A DNA stretch of 60,220 nt from the NCBI GenBank assembly GCA_903970165.1, contig CAJCHZ010000032.1:1-60220 (forward strand). Direction: 5' to 3'. A model generated the notes under the pieces. That model saw only the letters and a program-made list of their open reading frames with translations. It did no database searches and was not told the DNA's origin. A program made the translations under genes and the position numbers. This DNA is from Betaproteobacteria bacterium (GTDB lineage Bacteria > Acidobacteriota > Terriglobia > Acidiferrales > UBA7541). Of this stretch, positions 16,964 to 24,927 are shown in pieces. Every line of letters starts with the position of its first letter. Position 1 is the first letter of the stretch.

Positions 16964-17964
16964 GCCCCGTCGATCCGCAAAAATCGCGCGGCGTTGTTAT
17001 AAAGAATGTCACGCTTCTGCTGCGGCGTCAGGTAGTCGGCGTTCTGAATCATGCTGATCGAATAGGACATCAGCTTCGGCCAAACCAACTGGTCGGTACC
17101 GAACATCACGCGGTCCTCGAATCCCGCATCCACCAGCCGCTCGATGTAACGATTCACTTCCTTGATGGGATAACTCCAGATCAGCCCAGCAACATCCACA
17201 TAAACATGCGAGTTCGCCTGCAAAAGCGTGAGCATGTTATCGATCATTGGATAGCCGGCGTGCATCACCTGCACACGCAGTTTTGGATGGCGTGCCAGGA
17301 GATCCTCAAGCAAAAGTGGATTCCCCATGGAACCTCTGAATTTCGGCATCGCCACGTTGGCGCGGCCCGAACCGCCGGTCCCCATGTGAATGGCTACAGG
17401 AATATCGAGTTCCTCGGCGAGCGCGAAATACGCGTCGACCGAAGGATCACTGGGTGAGAGTCCCTCATATTGCAGCCCAATCTCACCCATCACTTTGAAG
17501 CCGCCCGTCGTAAAGTCTCTTCGCAGCTCATCGAGGGCGACGCGCTGGCCGGGAGCCATCCCATTGGAAAACGAAGTGCCGGGAATAATCCTGGCGGGTG
17601 CGGCGTCTCTCCATTTCTGGACGCTCTTCGGATCGCCAAAGGTAACCGCTGTCACGTTGAGCCGCTCCATTTCGGCGATAACATCCTTTATGTATTCGCC
17701 CGGCGCCGATGGATAAAGCGCCGGCGTGCACTCCTCCTTCACCCAACCGAAAGGCGCCTCCTTGTCCTTCGGGTCGGAAGCGGTGAACTTCGAGGTGTTC
17801 GGGCACATCGGCGCAACGCCTGGAAAGTTTCCGTCCATCGCGTGGACATGCACGTCAATTACGGGCGGAGCTGGGCTCGTCGCGTTTTGCGCGAGAGTGA
17901 CCGTAGAGCAGATGGAAAATAGTGCGGCGGAACAGAAAAGCCGACCGGTGAACTTGTAAGCCAT
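16951..17964 (-). CDS. Secreted amidohydrolase-2 family protein
   Basis: 337 residues, TIM-barrel metal hydrolase of the amidohydrolase_2 (ACMSD/decarboxylase-type) family. Signal peptide MAYKFTGRLFCSAALFSICSTVTLA. Metal-site signatures: IDVHVHAMDG (HxH) on strand 1, AIHMGTG mid-barrel, VQVMHAGYP and the late Asp in RVMFGTDQLVWP. The C-terminal LTPQQKRDILYNNAARFLRI is the standard helix of the family. Start at 17964 has AGGAG. Being exported is unusual for the decarboxylase members and suggests action on an external or periplasmic compound; the substrate is not known. Its 3' end overlaps the convergent HupE gene by 13 bp. Confidence 0.87.
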   Translation of the reverse strand: MAYKFTGRLFCSAALFSICSTVTLAQNATSPAPPVIDVHVHAMDGNFPGVAPMCPNTSKFTASDPKDKEAPFGWVKEECTPALYPSAPGEYIKDVIAEMERLNVTAVTFGDPKSVQKWRDAAPARIIPGTSFSNGMAPGQRVALDELRRDFTTGGFKVMGEIGLQYEGLSPSDPSVDAYFALAEELDIPVAIHMGTGGSGRANVAMPKFRGSMGNPLLLEDLLARHPKLRVQVMHAGYPMIDNMLTLLQANSHVYVDVAGLIWSYPIKEVNRYIERLVDAGFEDRVMFGTDQLVWPKLMSYSISMIQNADYLTPQQKRDILYNNAARFLRIDGAQGK

Positions 17965-18029
17965 TGGGAGTCTCCTGTCGCAGGGTTACCTGCGCGGGGA
18001 TAGTCGTAACTTGTTTCGTGAGAGGTATA

Positions 18030-18401
18030 TCACAGCTTTTGCATGGGTGTTAATCTTGGCTGCTTCCCAGTGGAGCGGCGGTTTTTCTTGGCCGCGGCTT
18101 TTCTTCGCGTCGGTGTCCAAAGGTGTTTTTTGACGTTGATGCGGGATTCGATTACGGGAATGCCTTCACTCTCGAGCAGCTTTTTTTGAAGGGAAGCATA
18201 GGGCTCGCGGATCAGAATCTTGCCGCTAGCCCCCAGGACGCGGTGCCAGGGGATGCCTTTCCCTCGCGGAGTGGCCCCCATTGCGCGGCCCGCGGCGCGC
18301 GCTCCACCTCGCAGGCGCAGAGCCTTGGCCAGGGCCCCGTAAGTAAGAACCCGGCCGCGCGGAATTTGTTTCACCAGCGTATAGACAGGATCCCAGGACA
18401 T
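18030..18401 (-). CDS. atl: Alkyltransferase-like (ATL) DNA repair protein
   Basis: Binds O6-alkylguanine lesions without removing the alkyl group and hands them to nucleotide excision repair. 123 residues with the DNA-binding half of MGMT: VYTLVKQIPRGRVLTYGALAKALRLRGGARAAGRAMGATPRG. The active-site PCHRV of MGMT is replaced by PWHRV (Trp at about residue 52), as in E. coli YbaZ, so the protein cannot act as a transferase. The C-terminal 25 residues form a Lys/Arg-rich tail beyond the usual ATL length. Start ATG 18401. Unrelated neighbours. Confidence 0.92.
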   Translation of the reverse strand: MSWDPVYTLVKQIPRGRVLTYGALAKALRLRGGARAAGRAMGATPRGKGIPWHRVLGASGKILIREPYASLQKKLLESEGIPVIESRINVKKHLWTPTRRKAAAKKNRRSTGKQPRLTPMQKL

Positions 18402-18771
18402 ACTTCGACGGCTCTCCCTGCCCTGCTCTATTAGATTCCGCGCGACATCCTAAGGATGCAATCGCAGGGCGGCAAGAATAAAAATCGCGGCAGCCGTGTT
18501 TAACAGTATGTAAGCGGATTACCAAGAATCTGAACATCGAATAAAAACGTACAACATCTAAGAAGGTGAAAAGCGGGGAAAATCGGAATCAAAATGAAGA
18601 TGCGAAGAACCAATGAAACAAAGCGAAAATTCTGATGATAAATAAAGCGCAAAACTCGATACGTTGTATTCGTAGCCCGCTGGAAAAAACTTTTGCGCTA
18701 GTACGCTTGATGCATTGACGGGCGTAGTGGAATGCAAATACACTACACCCACTGTAACTTGAGGTGATGCC
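18402..18771. other. Intergenic region with AT-rich island and inverted repeat
   Basis: 370 bp between atl and the divergent gene at 18772. From about 18530 to 18690 the sequence is far richer in A/T than its surroundings, on the + strand mainly as A-rich tracts. The imperfect repeat at 18720-18750 follows. No plausible gene; minus-strand frames through it have no start signals. Confidence 0.6.
18720..18750. promoter_or_regulatory. Imperfect inverted repeat upstream of the AAA+ operon
   Basis: GGGCGTAGTG and CACTACACCC (one mismatch) flank an 11-bp centre, ending 21 bp before the GTG start at 18772. Position suits an operator or an mRNA hairpin in the leader. Confidence 0.5.
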
Positions 18772-19212
18772 GTGGCTTTCGTTCGCCGCAAAGGTAATTC
18801 GTTTTACCTGGTGCACAATGTGCGCCGCGGCGGAAAAGTGCGGCAACTGCACCTTGCGCGTCTCGGGGAACGTGCGCGCATCACGGACCAGGTGGTTCGT
18901 GAAGTTTCCAAGAAACATCCTTTCGTCGAGCTGAATTGGCGCGCTCTGCGCGAACAGATGAACAGCCAATTGAATCTCGCCGACCCCAGCTCTCCCGCGA
19001 CACAGAAGCTCGTATCCAGCCTGCGAGCGCTCAATCTCGACCTGGCGGACCTATTTCCGCCGATCCTCCGAATTTCGGAAACGCCCGCGGTGGCGCGAGA
19101 GCTGATCGTGCAACTTCGGCTTTTGCAGTCCACGCTTCAGGTCAAACTCAGCCAGTTTGACCGGAAGCGTGGGCGTTTTGGTAATACGCCCTTGCGGATG
19201 CAAGGACGTTAG
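18772..19212 (+). CDS. Unknown protein preceding the AAA+ ATPases
   Basis: 146 residues from GTG 18772 with GAGGTGA upstream. Residues 1-45 (MAFVRRKGNSFYLVHNVRRG, then GKVRQLHLARLGER) form a short basic beta-rich module of the kind found at the start of some transposases and other DNA-linked proteins. The rest is helical with a leucine-rich segment (LVSSLRALNLDLADLFPPIL, ELIVQLRLLQSTLQVKL) suited to coiled-coil contact. No known domain assigned. The stop is 9 bp from the ATG of the first AAA+ gene, whose Shine-Dalgarno GGAGG lies between, so the two are co-translated. A role as DNA- or substrate-recognition partner of the ATPases is inferred from linkage only. Confidence 0.75.
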   Translation: MAFVRRKGNSFYLVHNVRRGGKVRQLHLARLGERARITDQVVREVSKKHPFVELNWRALREQMNSQLNLADPSSPATQKLVSSLRALNLDLADLFPPILRISETPAVARELIVQLRLLQSTLQVKLSQFDRKRGRFGNTPLRMQGR

Positions 19213-19221
19213 GAGGAGTCC

Positions 19222-20433
19222 ATGAGCTCCCAAATACTGCCTCTCGATCCTAACCTTCGCAGCAATACGACGATTGAGTTTCAGGACGCCCTGCGCTCCA
19301 AGATCGTCGGCCAGGCTGAAGGCGTGCAGGCGCTCGTGGACCTGTATCAGGTTTTCTGCGCCGGATTGAACTCCCCCGGACGTCCGGTGGGGAACCTTCT
19401 CCTTCTCGGCCCAACCGGGTCTGGCAAGACCCGGATCGTGGAAGCCGCTGCGGAAATCCTGTTCGGCGATGCGCGGGCCGTTATCAAGGTTGATTGCGCG
19501 GAGTTCCAGCACTCTCATGAGATTGCCAAATTGATCGGCTCCCCTCCGGGCTATTTGGGACACCGGGAAACGCACCCCCTAATTACCCAGGAAGAGCTGG
19601 CAAAAAGTCACACCGACAAGCTGAAGCTGAGCTTCCTGCTCTTCGACGAGATCGAAAAAGCTTCCGACGCTCTATGGCAGCTCCTGCTGGGCATGTTGGA
19701 TAAGGCGACCCTGACCTTGGGAGACAACCGCAGAGTGGATCTGTCGCAAACCGTGATCTTCCTCACGTCAAACTTGGGCGGGGGTGAGATTACCGAACTG
19801 ATGGAAGGGGGCATGGGCTTCGTTCAGCCGACCGACAAACCCATCGCGGGACTCGACGAAAAAGTTGAGCGCACAGCGGTGGAAGCCGCGAGACGTAAAT
19901 TCTCACCGGAATTCATGAACCGTCTCGACAAAGTAGTCGTTTTTCACCCGCTCAAGCGCGAACAACTTCAAGAAGTACTTGAGATTGAACTCGGCCAGGT
20001 GCAGCAGCGCGTTCTGGAAACCGCCAAAGGCCAATTCCTCTTCCGCGTTACCCCGGACGGCCGCGACTTCCTGCTGCAGGAAGGAACGGACCAGCGCTAT
20101 GGCGCACGCCACCTGAAGCGAGCCATTGAACGCTTCGTCGTATATCCTCTGGCGAATCTGCTGGCCACTGAGCAGGTTCACTTGGGAGACCTGGTCTGCA
20201 TTGATTGGGACCACAAACATCAGGGCTTGACCTTTGCCCGCGAGGGCGAGGGAGCGCTAGTCACCTCGGCGGCTAAGGAAACGGGACAGCCGATTGTGGC
20301 TGGCGAGATAAAAGACGGCAAAGTCGCCGATCCCCCAGCGGAAATTGTGGTGGCGGAGAAGAAAGTCCGCGCCGCGCAGCCGTCCATGGGGCCGATTGCG
20401 GCTCCGCAAGGACGCAAAAAGCCGGAACGTTAG
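19222..20433 (+). CDS. Stand-alone ClpB-D2/ClpA-type AAA+ ATPase, copy 1
   Basis: 403 residues, a single AAA_2 module with ClpB D2-small domain, but without the Clp N-domain, D1 or middle domain. Walker A GPTGSGKT at 63-70, pore-loop GYLG at 110-113, Walker B LLFDEIEK at 139-146, sensor-1 LTSN at 181-184, Arg finger in FMNRLD near 234 and sensor-2 GARHLKRAIER near 294-304 are intact, so it should be an active unfoldase. No ClpP-binding IGF/IGL loop is obvious. The C-terminal 75 residues after VCIDW are low-complexity and basic at the end. It ends with a strong terminator and is followed by a near-identical copy at 20733. Confidence 0.9.
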   Translation: MSSQILPLDPNLRSNTTIEFQDALRSKIVGQAEGVQALVDLYQVFCAGLNSPGRPVGNLLLLGPTGSGKTRIVEAAAEILFGDARAVIKVDCAEFQHSHEIAKLIGSPPGYLGHRETHPLITQEELAKSHTDKLKLSFLLFDEIEKASDALWQLLLGMLDKATLTLGDNRRVDLSQTVIFLTSNLGGGEITELMEGGMGFVQPTDKPIAGLDEKVERTAVEAARRKFSPEFMNRLDKVVVFHPLKREQLQEVLEIELGQVQQRVLETAKGQFLFRVTPDGRDFLLQEGTDQRYGARHLKRAIERFVVYPLANLLATEQVHLGDLVCIDWDHKHQGLTFAREGEGALVTSAAKETGQPIVAGEIKDGKVADPPAEIVVAEKKVRAAQPSMGPIAAPQGRKKPER

Positions 20434-20461
20434 AGATTTCTGCAGCTTCAAGCAATCTTTC

Positions 20462-20495
20462 GGGCGCTCTGGCACAGTCGGAGCGCCCGTTTTTG
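20462..20495 (+). terminator. Rho-independent terminator after AAA+ copy 1
   Basis: GGGCGCTC and GAGCGCCC, a perfect 8-bp stem with an 11-base loop, followed by GTTTTTGT, 28 bp past the stop at 20433. It separates the two AAA+ genes into different transcription units. Confidence 0.88.
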
Positions 20496-20551
20496 TCGTC
20501 ACCACCCTGACACAAACTGTTTCATCCTCTCACTTTGAACCTCGATGCAAC

Positions 20552-20574
20552 ACTGTCTCACCGCGTGAGACAGT
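20552..20574. promoter_or_regulatory. Perfect palindrome upstream of AAA+ copy 2
   Basis: ACTGTCTCAC-CGC-GTGAGACAGT: 10-bp arms without mismatch, centre 3 bp, about 170 bp before the start at 20733. A related half-site ACTGTTTCA lies 37 bp further upstream (20516-20524), and ACTGTCTCA recurs at 2140. Distance from the sigma54-like element at 20645 is about 70 bp, as for an activator site. Confidence 0.65.
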
Positions 20575-20644
20575 TTCCAGAATGGCAACTCACGTATGTC
20601 ATTGATTTTGTTCCACTTTTTGATTGCCCCAATGGACATTGCCA

Positions 20645-20661
20645 TTGGCCGTTCTCATGCT
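20645..20661 (+). promoter_or_regulatory. Candidate sigma54-type promoter of AAA+ copy 2
   Basis: TTGGCCGTTCTCATGCT places GG and GC exactly 10 bp apart, as sigma54 requires, with TTGGC and TGCT matching the -24 and -12 elements; several flanking positions differ from consensus. The palindrome upstream supports an enhancer-type arrangement. Short motif, so moderate doubt remains. Confidence 0.4.
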
Positions 20662-20732
20662 CTAGTACTACCCAGTGCATGGCTGAGACGCAAGCCGCGT
20701 CTCGGGCGATGGAACGCGGAAGGGAACGACCC

Positions 20733-21896
20733 ATGAAAGCTGGCGCTCGCCAACAGTTAGATCCAAGCATACGAAGCACAGGCACCCGAGACTTTGAAGG
20801 CGCACTGCGCTCGAAGATCGTCGGACAGACCGAAGGGGTGCAAGCACTTGTGGACCTCTTTCAGGTTTTCTGTGCTGGTTTGAACTCTCCGGGCCGTCCT
20901 GTAGGCAACCTGCTGTTCCTTGGCCCGACCGGGTCCGGCAAGACGCGCATCGTGGAAGCGGCGGCGGAGATTCTGTTCGGCGATGGCCGCGCCGTTATCA
21001 AGGTAGATTGCGCGGAGTTCCAGCACTCCCATGAAATTGCCAAGCTGATTGGCTCCCCTCCAGGGTATCTGGGCCACCGGGAAACGCACCCGCTGATCAC
21101 GCAAGAGGAGCTGGCGAAGTGCCACACCGAGAAGCTGAAGCTCAGCTTCTTACTTTTCGACGAGATCGAGAAGGCTTCTGACGCTCTCTGGCAGTTGCTG
21201 CTGGGAATGCTGGACAAAGCTACGCTGACCCTGGGCGATAACCGCCGGGTGGACCTGTCGCAGACGGTTATTTTCCTCACCTCGAACCTGGGCGGGGGCG
21301 AGATCACAGAATTGATGCAAGGCGGCATGGGCTTCGTTCAGCCGACGGATAAGCCAGCCGCGGGGCTGGACGAAAAGGTGGAGCGGACTGCCGTCGGCGC
21401 AGCGCGCAGAAAGTTTTCACCGGAATTTATGAATCGGTTGGACAAAGTGGTGGTTTTTCATCCCTTGCGTCGGGAACAGCTTGAGGAAGTACTGGAAATC
21501 GAGCTCGGCCAGGTGCAGCAGCGGGTTCTTGAGACGGCCAAAGGGCAGTTTCTGTTCCGCGTAACGGCCGCGGGCCGCGAGTTCCTCCTCCAGGAAGGCA
21601 CCGACCAGCGCTACGGAGCCCGCCATTTGAAAAGGGCTATCGAGCGGCACGTCGTGTATCCGCTTGCGAATCTGCTGGCTACCGAGCAGGTTCATCTCGG
21701 CGACCTGGTTTGCATTGATTGGAACAAGGAACAGGAAGGTTTGAGTTTTATCCGCGAAGGCGAGAATCTGGCGATGCCGGCCCGTCGTGTGGAACCACCT
21801 GTGGTTACGCGAGCCGCGCAGGCCAGGAGCGGGAAGAGCGTGGAAACACCCTCCACGGCGATTGGCCCGGAACCCACTCCGCGAATGGCGCGCTAA
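20733..21896 (+). CDS. Stand-alone ClpB-D2/ClpA-type AAA+ ATPase, copy 2
   Basis: 387 residues from ATG 20733 (AAGGGA upstream; N-terminus MKAGARQQLDPSIRST aligns with copy 1). The reading frame is open upstream to 20535 but this stretch includes the palindrome and is not coding. From ALRSKIVGQ to LVCIDW I count about 15 substitutions in roughly 305 residues against copy 1, all outside the Walker, sensor and pore motifs. At DNA level there are many more silent changes, so the duplication is not recent and both proteins are under strong selection. The C-terminal tail (EPPVVTRAAQARSGKS...) differs from copy 1. Likely forms homo- or mixed hexamers with copy 1. Confidence 0.9.
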   Translation: MKAGARQQLDPSIRSTGTRDFEGALRSKIVGQTEGVQALVDLFQVFCAGLNSPGRPVGNLLFLGPTGSGKTRIVEAAAEILFGDGRAVIKVDCAEFQHSHEIAKLIGSPPGYLGHRETHPLITQEELAKCHTEKLKLSFLLFDEIEKASDALWQLLLGMLDKATLTLGDNRRVDLSQTVIFLTSNLGGGEITELMQGGMGFVQPTDKPAAGLDEKVERTAVGAARRKFSPEFMNRLDKVVVFHPLRREQLEEVLEIELGQVQQRVLETAKGQFLFRVTAAGREFLLQEGTDQRYGARHLKRAIERHVVYPLANLLATEQVHLGDLVCIDWNKEQEGLSFIREGENLAMPARRVEPPVVTRAAQARSGKSVETPSTAIGPEPTPRMAR

Positions 21897-21923
21897 GCCA
21901 AACATTACAAACAAATTCCGAAT

Positions 21924-21956
21924 AAGCCCGGGAGCAATCTTTCGGGCTTTTTCTTT
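21924..21956 (+). terminator. Rho-independent terminator after AAA+ copy 2
   Basis: AAGCCCG and CGGGCTT pair around a 12-base loop, followed by TTTTCTTTT, 27 bp past the stop. The loop region contains GCAATCTTTCGGGC, also present at the terminator of copy 1, so the duplication included the 3' flank. Confidence 0.85.
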
Positions 21957-21984
21957 TGCCTAAGCGCCGGTGTAAAGTATTCGC

Positions 21985-23352
21985 GTGAGGAAAACCGCGT
22001 TTTTTGCTTCCGCTTTGCTTCTTGGGGCACCTCTCGCGCTGGCGCAGCGGACGCAGTTGAAACCCGCCTGGAACCTATTCTCGCCGCAGGACGACATCAA
22101 ACTGGGTAAAGAGGTGGCCGCGGACGCAAAACAGCAGTTGCCATCGTGCAATGCGCCGAAAGTGGATGCGTATTTGACCGATCTAGGCAAAAAACTGATT
22201 ATGAAATTGCCGACCGGCGGAGTGCAGTATCCCTTCGAGTTTCACTGCGTCAACGACAAAGAGATTAACGCGTTCGCACTGCCCGGCGGCTTTGTGTTCG
22301 TGAACCGCGGACTGATCGAGGCCTCAAATAATGAATCGCAACTTGCAGGCGTAATCGCGCACGAACTGTCGCACGTAGCGCTCCGTCATGGCACCAGCGA
22401 AGCGACAAAAGCCAAAGCCGCCCAGCTCGGAGTCGACGTGATTGACACGCTGCTTGGGGGAAACGCAGGCGGCGCGTTGATCACGGAATTGGGCAGATTC
22501 AGCGCCGGGGGCGTTCTGCTTCGCTACTCGCGCGCGTCGGAAACTCAAGCTGACATACTCGGGACGCAGGTGCTTTACGATTCCGGCTACGACCCGCGCG
22601 CGCTCGCGCAATTTTTCGAGAAGATGGACGCGGAAAGCCAGGAAAACAGCCCGCCCGAATTTTTCTCGGATCACCCCAGCCCAGAGCGTCGAGTAGAGAG
22701 GGTGGAACAGGAAATCGTGAAGCTCGGCGGGGAGCCAAAGAAAGTAAAGAGGGACTCTCTTGAGTTTGAAGCAATCAAGAAAGAAGTTGCAGCGCTGCCG
22801 GTATTGAAAAAAGAGACTTTGACTGCGAGCGGCGGATCGGCCCGGCCAGCAGGACCGCCGCCAGGTCCTTCCGCAAAGTATGCTGAGTACCAGGCAAGCG
22901 CCTACACCGTGAAATATCCTGACAACTGGAAGAAATACGGCGAGAAGGACGACGTCTCGTTCGCGCCGGATGGCGGCGTAATGGAAATCGAGGGCGGGCA
23001 CGCTGGATTAGCCTACGGAATCGTCGTGAGTGTGACGAAGGTGCCGGGAGACGCCACCGCCGACAAGGCCCTGGATACCGCAACGCAGCAGTTCATAATG
23101 GATATGCAGAAGGACAATCCAAAAATGAAAGTCGAGCGCCAGCCGGGAGGTGTGCGAGTGAACGGTCAGCCGGGGCTTTCGACCTACCTGAGCAACGAAT
23201 CGCCGGCAGGCGGCGAAGAAACGGATTGGCTGATCACGGTAATTCGCCCGGAAGGTTTGGTGTCGTTCGTTTGTGCGGCCCCGGCAAGAGATTATGAGAA
23301 TTACGACAAGGCCTTCGCCGCATTCCTGGATAGCGTCAAATTCACGAGGTAG
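21985..23352 (+). CDS. M48 family metalloprotease, BepA-like, with C-terminal extension
   Basis: 455 residues from GTG 21985; signal peptide MRKTAFFASALLLGAPLALA. The zinc motif HELSH is at 126-130 in AGVIAHELSHVALRHG, with a third-ligand glutamate likely in RASETQADILG. ALPGGFVFVNRGLI is a typical periplasmic M48 sequence (BepA/LoiP/YggG group), which degrade misfolded outer-membrane proteins. From about residue 290, after a Pro-rich linker (RPAGPPPGPSAKY), an extra 165-residue domain without TPR repeats follows; its pattern (YTVKYPDNWKKYG, LDTATQQFIMDMQ) recalls DUF1795/PsbP-type domains. The stop is only 3 bp from the convergent gcvPB stop. Confidence 0.9.
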   Translation: MRKTAFFASALLLGAPLALAQRTQLKPAWNLFSPQDDIKLGKEVAADAKQQLPSCNAPKVDAYLTDLGKKLIMKLPTGGVQYPFEFHCVNDKEINAFALPGGFVFVNRGLIEASNNESQLAGVIAHELSHVALRHGTSEATKAKAAQLGVDVIDTLLGGNAGGALITELGRFSAGGVLLRYSRASETQADILGTQVLYDSGYDPRALAQFFEKMDAESQENSPPEFFSDHPSPERRVERVEQEIVKLGGEPKKVKRDSLEFEAIKKEVAALPVLKKETLTASGGSARPAGPPPGPSAKYAEYQASAYTVKYPDNWKKYGEKDDVSFAPDGGVMEIEGGHAGLAYGIVVSVTKVPGDATADKALDTATQQFIMDMQKDNPKMKVERQPGGVRVNGQPGLSTYLSNESPAGGEETDWLITVIRPEGLVSFVCAAPARDYENYDKAFAAFLDSVKFTR

Positions 23353-23355
23353 ATT

Positions 23356-24867
23356 CTAATCCGCCGCTTTGCTGCGAGGCGATTCGGGCTTCCAGCGCAG
23401 GATTGGTTTGCGCGCCGCTCCGACTTCATCAAGACGCCGAAGACGCGTGGTGTGTGGAGCGGTCTTCACAAGCTCGGGATCCGAGGCAGCTTCTTCCGCG
23501 ATGGATTTCATCGCGTCAATGAATAGATCGCACTCCTCACGCGACTCCGACTCTGTCGGCTCGATCATCAGCGCCCCCGGAACGATCAGCGGAAACGCCG
23601 TCGTGTATGGATGGAATCCGTAGTCAATCAGTCGCTTGGCGATATCCATCGTATTGACGCCATTCTTCTTCTGGATCGCATCGCTAAACACGACTTCGTG
23701 CATCGAGGGCAGGGAATAAGGCAAATCGAAAACGCCCTCAAGGTGTTTGCGAATATAGTTGGCGTTAAGCACCGCGTCTTCGGTGGCCTGGCGCACGCCC
23801 GGTCCATAAGCAAGGATGTACGCCAGCGCACGAACCAACACGCCAAAATTTCCGCTGAACGCCTTCACGCGCCCGATGGAATCCGGCCGCATTTGTTCGA
23901 GCACCAGCCGGCCGCCCTCTTTTTCCACGAGAATGGGCACGGGGCGGAACGGTTCGAGGATTTTCTTCATCGCAACAGGTCCCGCTCCAGGACCGCCGCC
24001 GCCGTGCGGTGTCGAAAAAGTCTTGTGCAGGTTCAGGTGCATCACGTCCACGCCAAGATCACCCGGCCGGGTAACGCCCGTGAGCGCGTTCATGTTTGCG
24101 CCATCCATGTAAAGCAGTGCGCCTTTGGCGTGCAGGATTTCCGCGATTTCAGGAATGCGCTCCTCAAAAATGCCCAGCGTCGAGGGATTGGTAATCATCA
24201 GAGCGGCGACATCTTCGGTGACGAGGTCGCGCAGCTTTTCCACGTCAATCTGCCCATGCGATTCCGACTTGATGTTTTCCACCTCGTAGCCGGCGATGAC
24301 AGCGGTGGCAGGGTTGGTCCCGTGTGCGGAGTCTGGAATTAAAACTTTCTTGCGCGGGTTGCCGTTTTTTTCGTGGTACGCGCGGATCAGCAGCAATCCC
24401 GTCAATTCGCCCTGTGCTCCTGCGGCCGGTTGCAGCGTGACCGAGTCCATGCCCGTGATTTCCAGCAGGCACTTTTCAAGCAGTTGCAAAATCTTCAGAC
24501 ATCCTTGCGAAAGTTCTTGCGGCTGATACGGATGCTCCGTGGCAATGCCGTCGAGCCGCGCCACAAATTCATTCACGCGCGGATTGTATTTCATCGTGCA
24601 CGAACCCAGCGGATACATGCCGAGATCGATCGCATAATTCCAGGTGGAAAGCCGCGTGAAGTGGCGCATCACCTCGATTTCGCTGACTTCGGGGAAGCCT
24701 TCCACGCCTTCGCGCCGGTGACTCGCGCCCAAAGCTTTCGCAGGGTCGGCTGCGGGGACGTCCAACGGCGGAAGTTCAAACGCGCGTTTGCCGGGCGAGG
24801 ATTTTTCAAAAATCAGTCCTTCGCTCTGATTCGTGTGCGTAGCAGCTTTTTTAATTTTGCTATTCAT
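23356..24867 (-). CDS. gcvPB: Glycine dehydrogenase (decarboxylating) subunit 2
   Basis: C-terminal half of the two-subunit P protein of the glycine cleavage system; transfers the methylamine group of glycine to lipoyl GcvH and releases CO2. 503 residues, usual length. The PLP lysine is K282 in NLHKTFSTPHGGGGPG; STWNYAIDLGMYPLGSCTMKYN and DSAHGTNPA are family hallmarks. Last gene of the gcvT-DUF2059-gcvH-gcvPA-gcvPB series, 60 bp after gcvPA. N-terminal 25 residues (with THTNQSEGLIFEKSSPG) are as in other GcvPB. No terminator could be placed in the 3-bp gap to the convergent M48 gene. Confidence 0.97.
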   Translation of the reverse strand: MNSKIKKAATHTNQSEGLIFEKSSPGKRAFELPPLDVPAADPAKALGASHRREGVEGFPEVSEIEVMRHFTRLSTWNYAIDLGMYPLGSCTMKYNPRVNEFVARLDGIATEHPYQPQELSQGCLKILQLLEKCLLEITGMDSVTLQPAAGAQGELTGLLLIRAYHEKNGNPRKKVLIPDSAHGTNPATAVIAGYEVENIKSESHGQIDVEKLRDLVTEDVAALMITNPSTLGIFEERIPEIAEILHAKGALLYMDGANMNALTGVTRPGDLGVDVMHLNLHKTFSTPHGGGGPGAGPVAMKKILEPFRPVPILVEKEGGRLVLEQMRPDSIGRVKAFSGNFGVLVRALAYILAYGPGVRQATEDAVLNANYIRKHLEGVFDLPYSLPSMHEVVFSDAIQKKNGVNTMDIAKRLIDYGFHPYTTAFPLIVPGALMIEPTESESREECDLFIDAMKSIAEEAASDPELVKTAPHTTRLRRLDEVGAARKPILRWKPESPRSKAAD

Positions 24868-24927
24868 GTTCGATTGGTCGCCTGCAGAGGCGCAGCCATG
24901 CTGCGACCCTGCAATGAGAATTCCGCC

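Noticed and set aside
18680..18700. Sigma54 promoter CTGG...TTTTGC upstream of the 18772 gene
   Set aside because: The GG and GC are 11 bp apart; sigma54 spacing of 10 bp is strict, so it was not called.
20535..20732. N-terminal extension of AAA+ copy 2
   Set aside because: The frame is open but covers the palindrome and promoter-like element, and the sequence aligning with copy 1 starts only after 20733.
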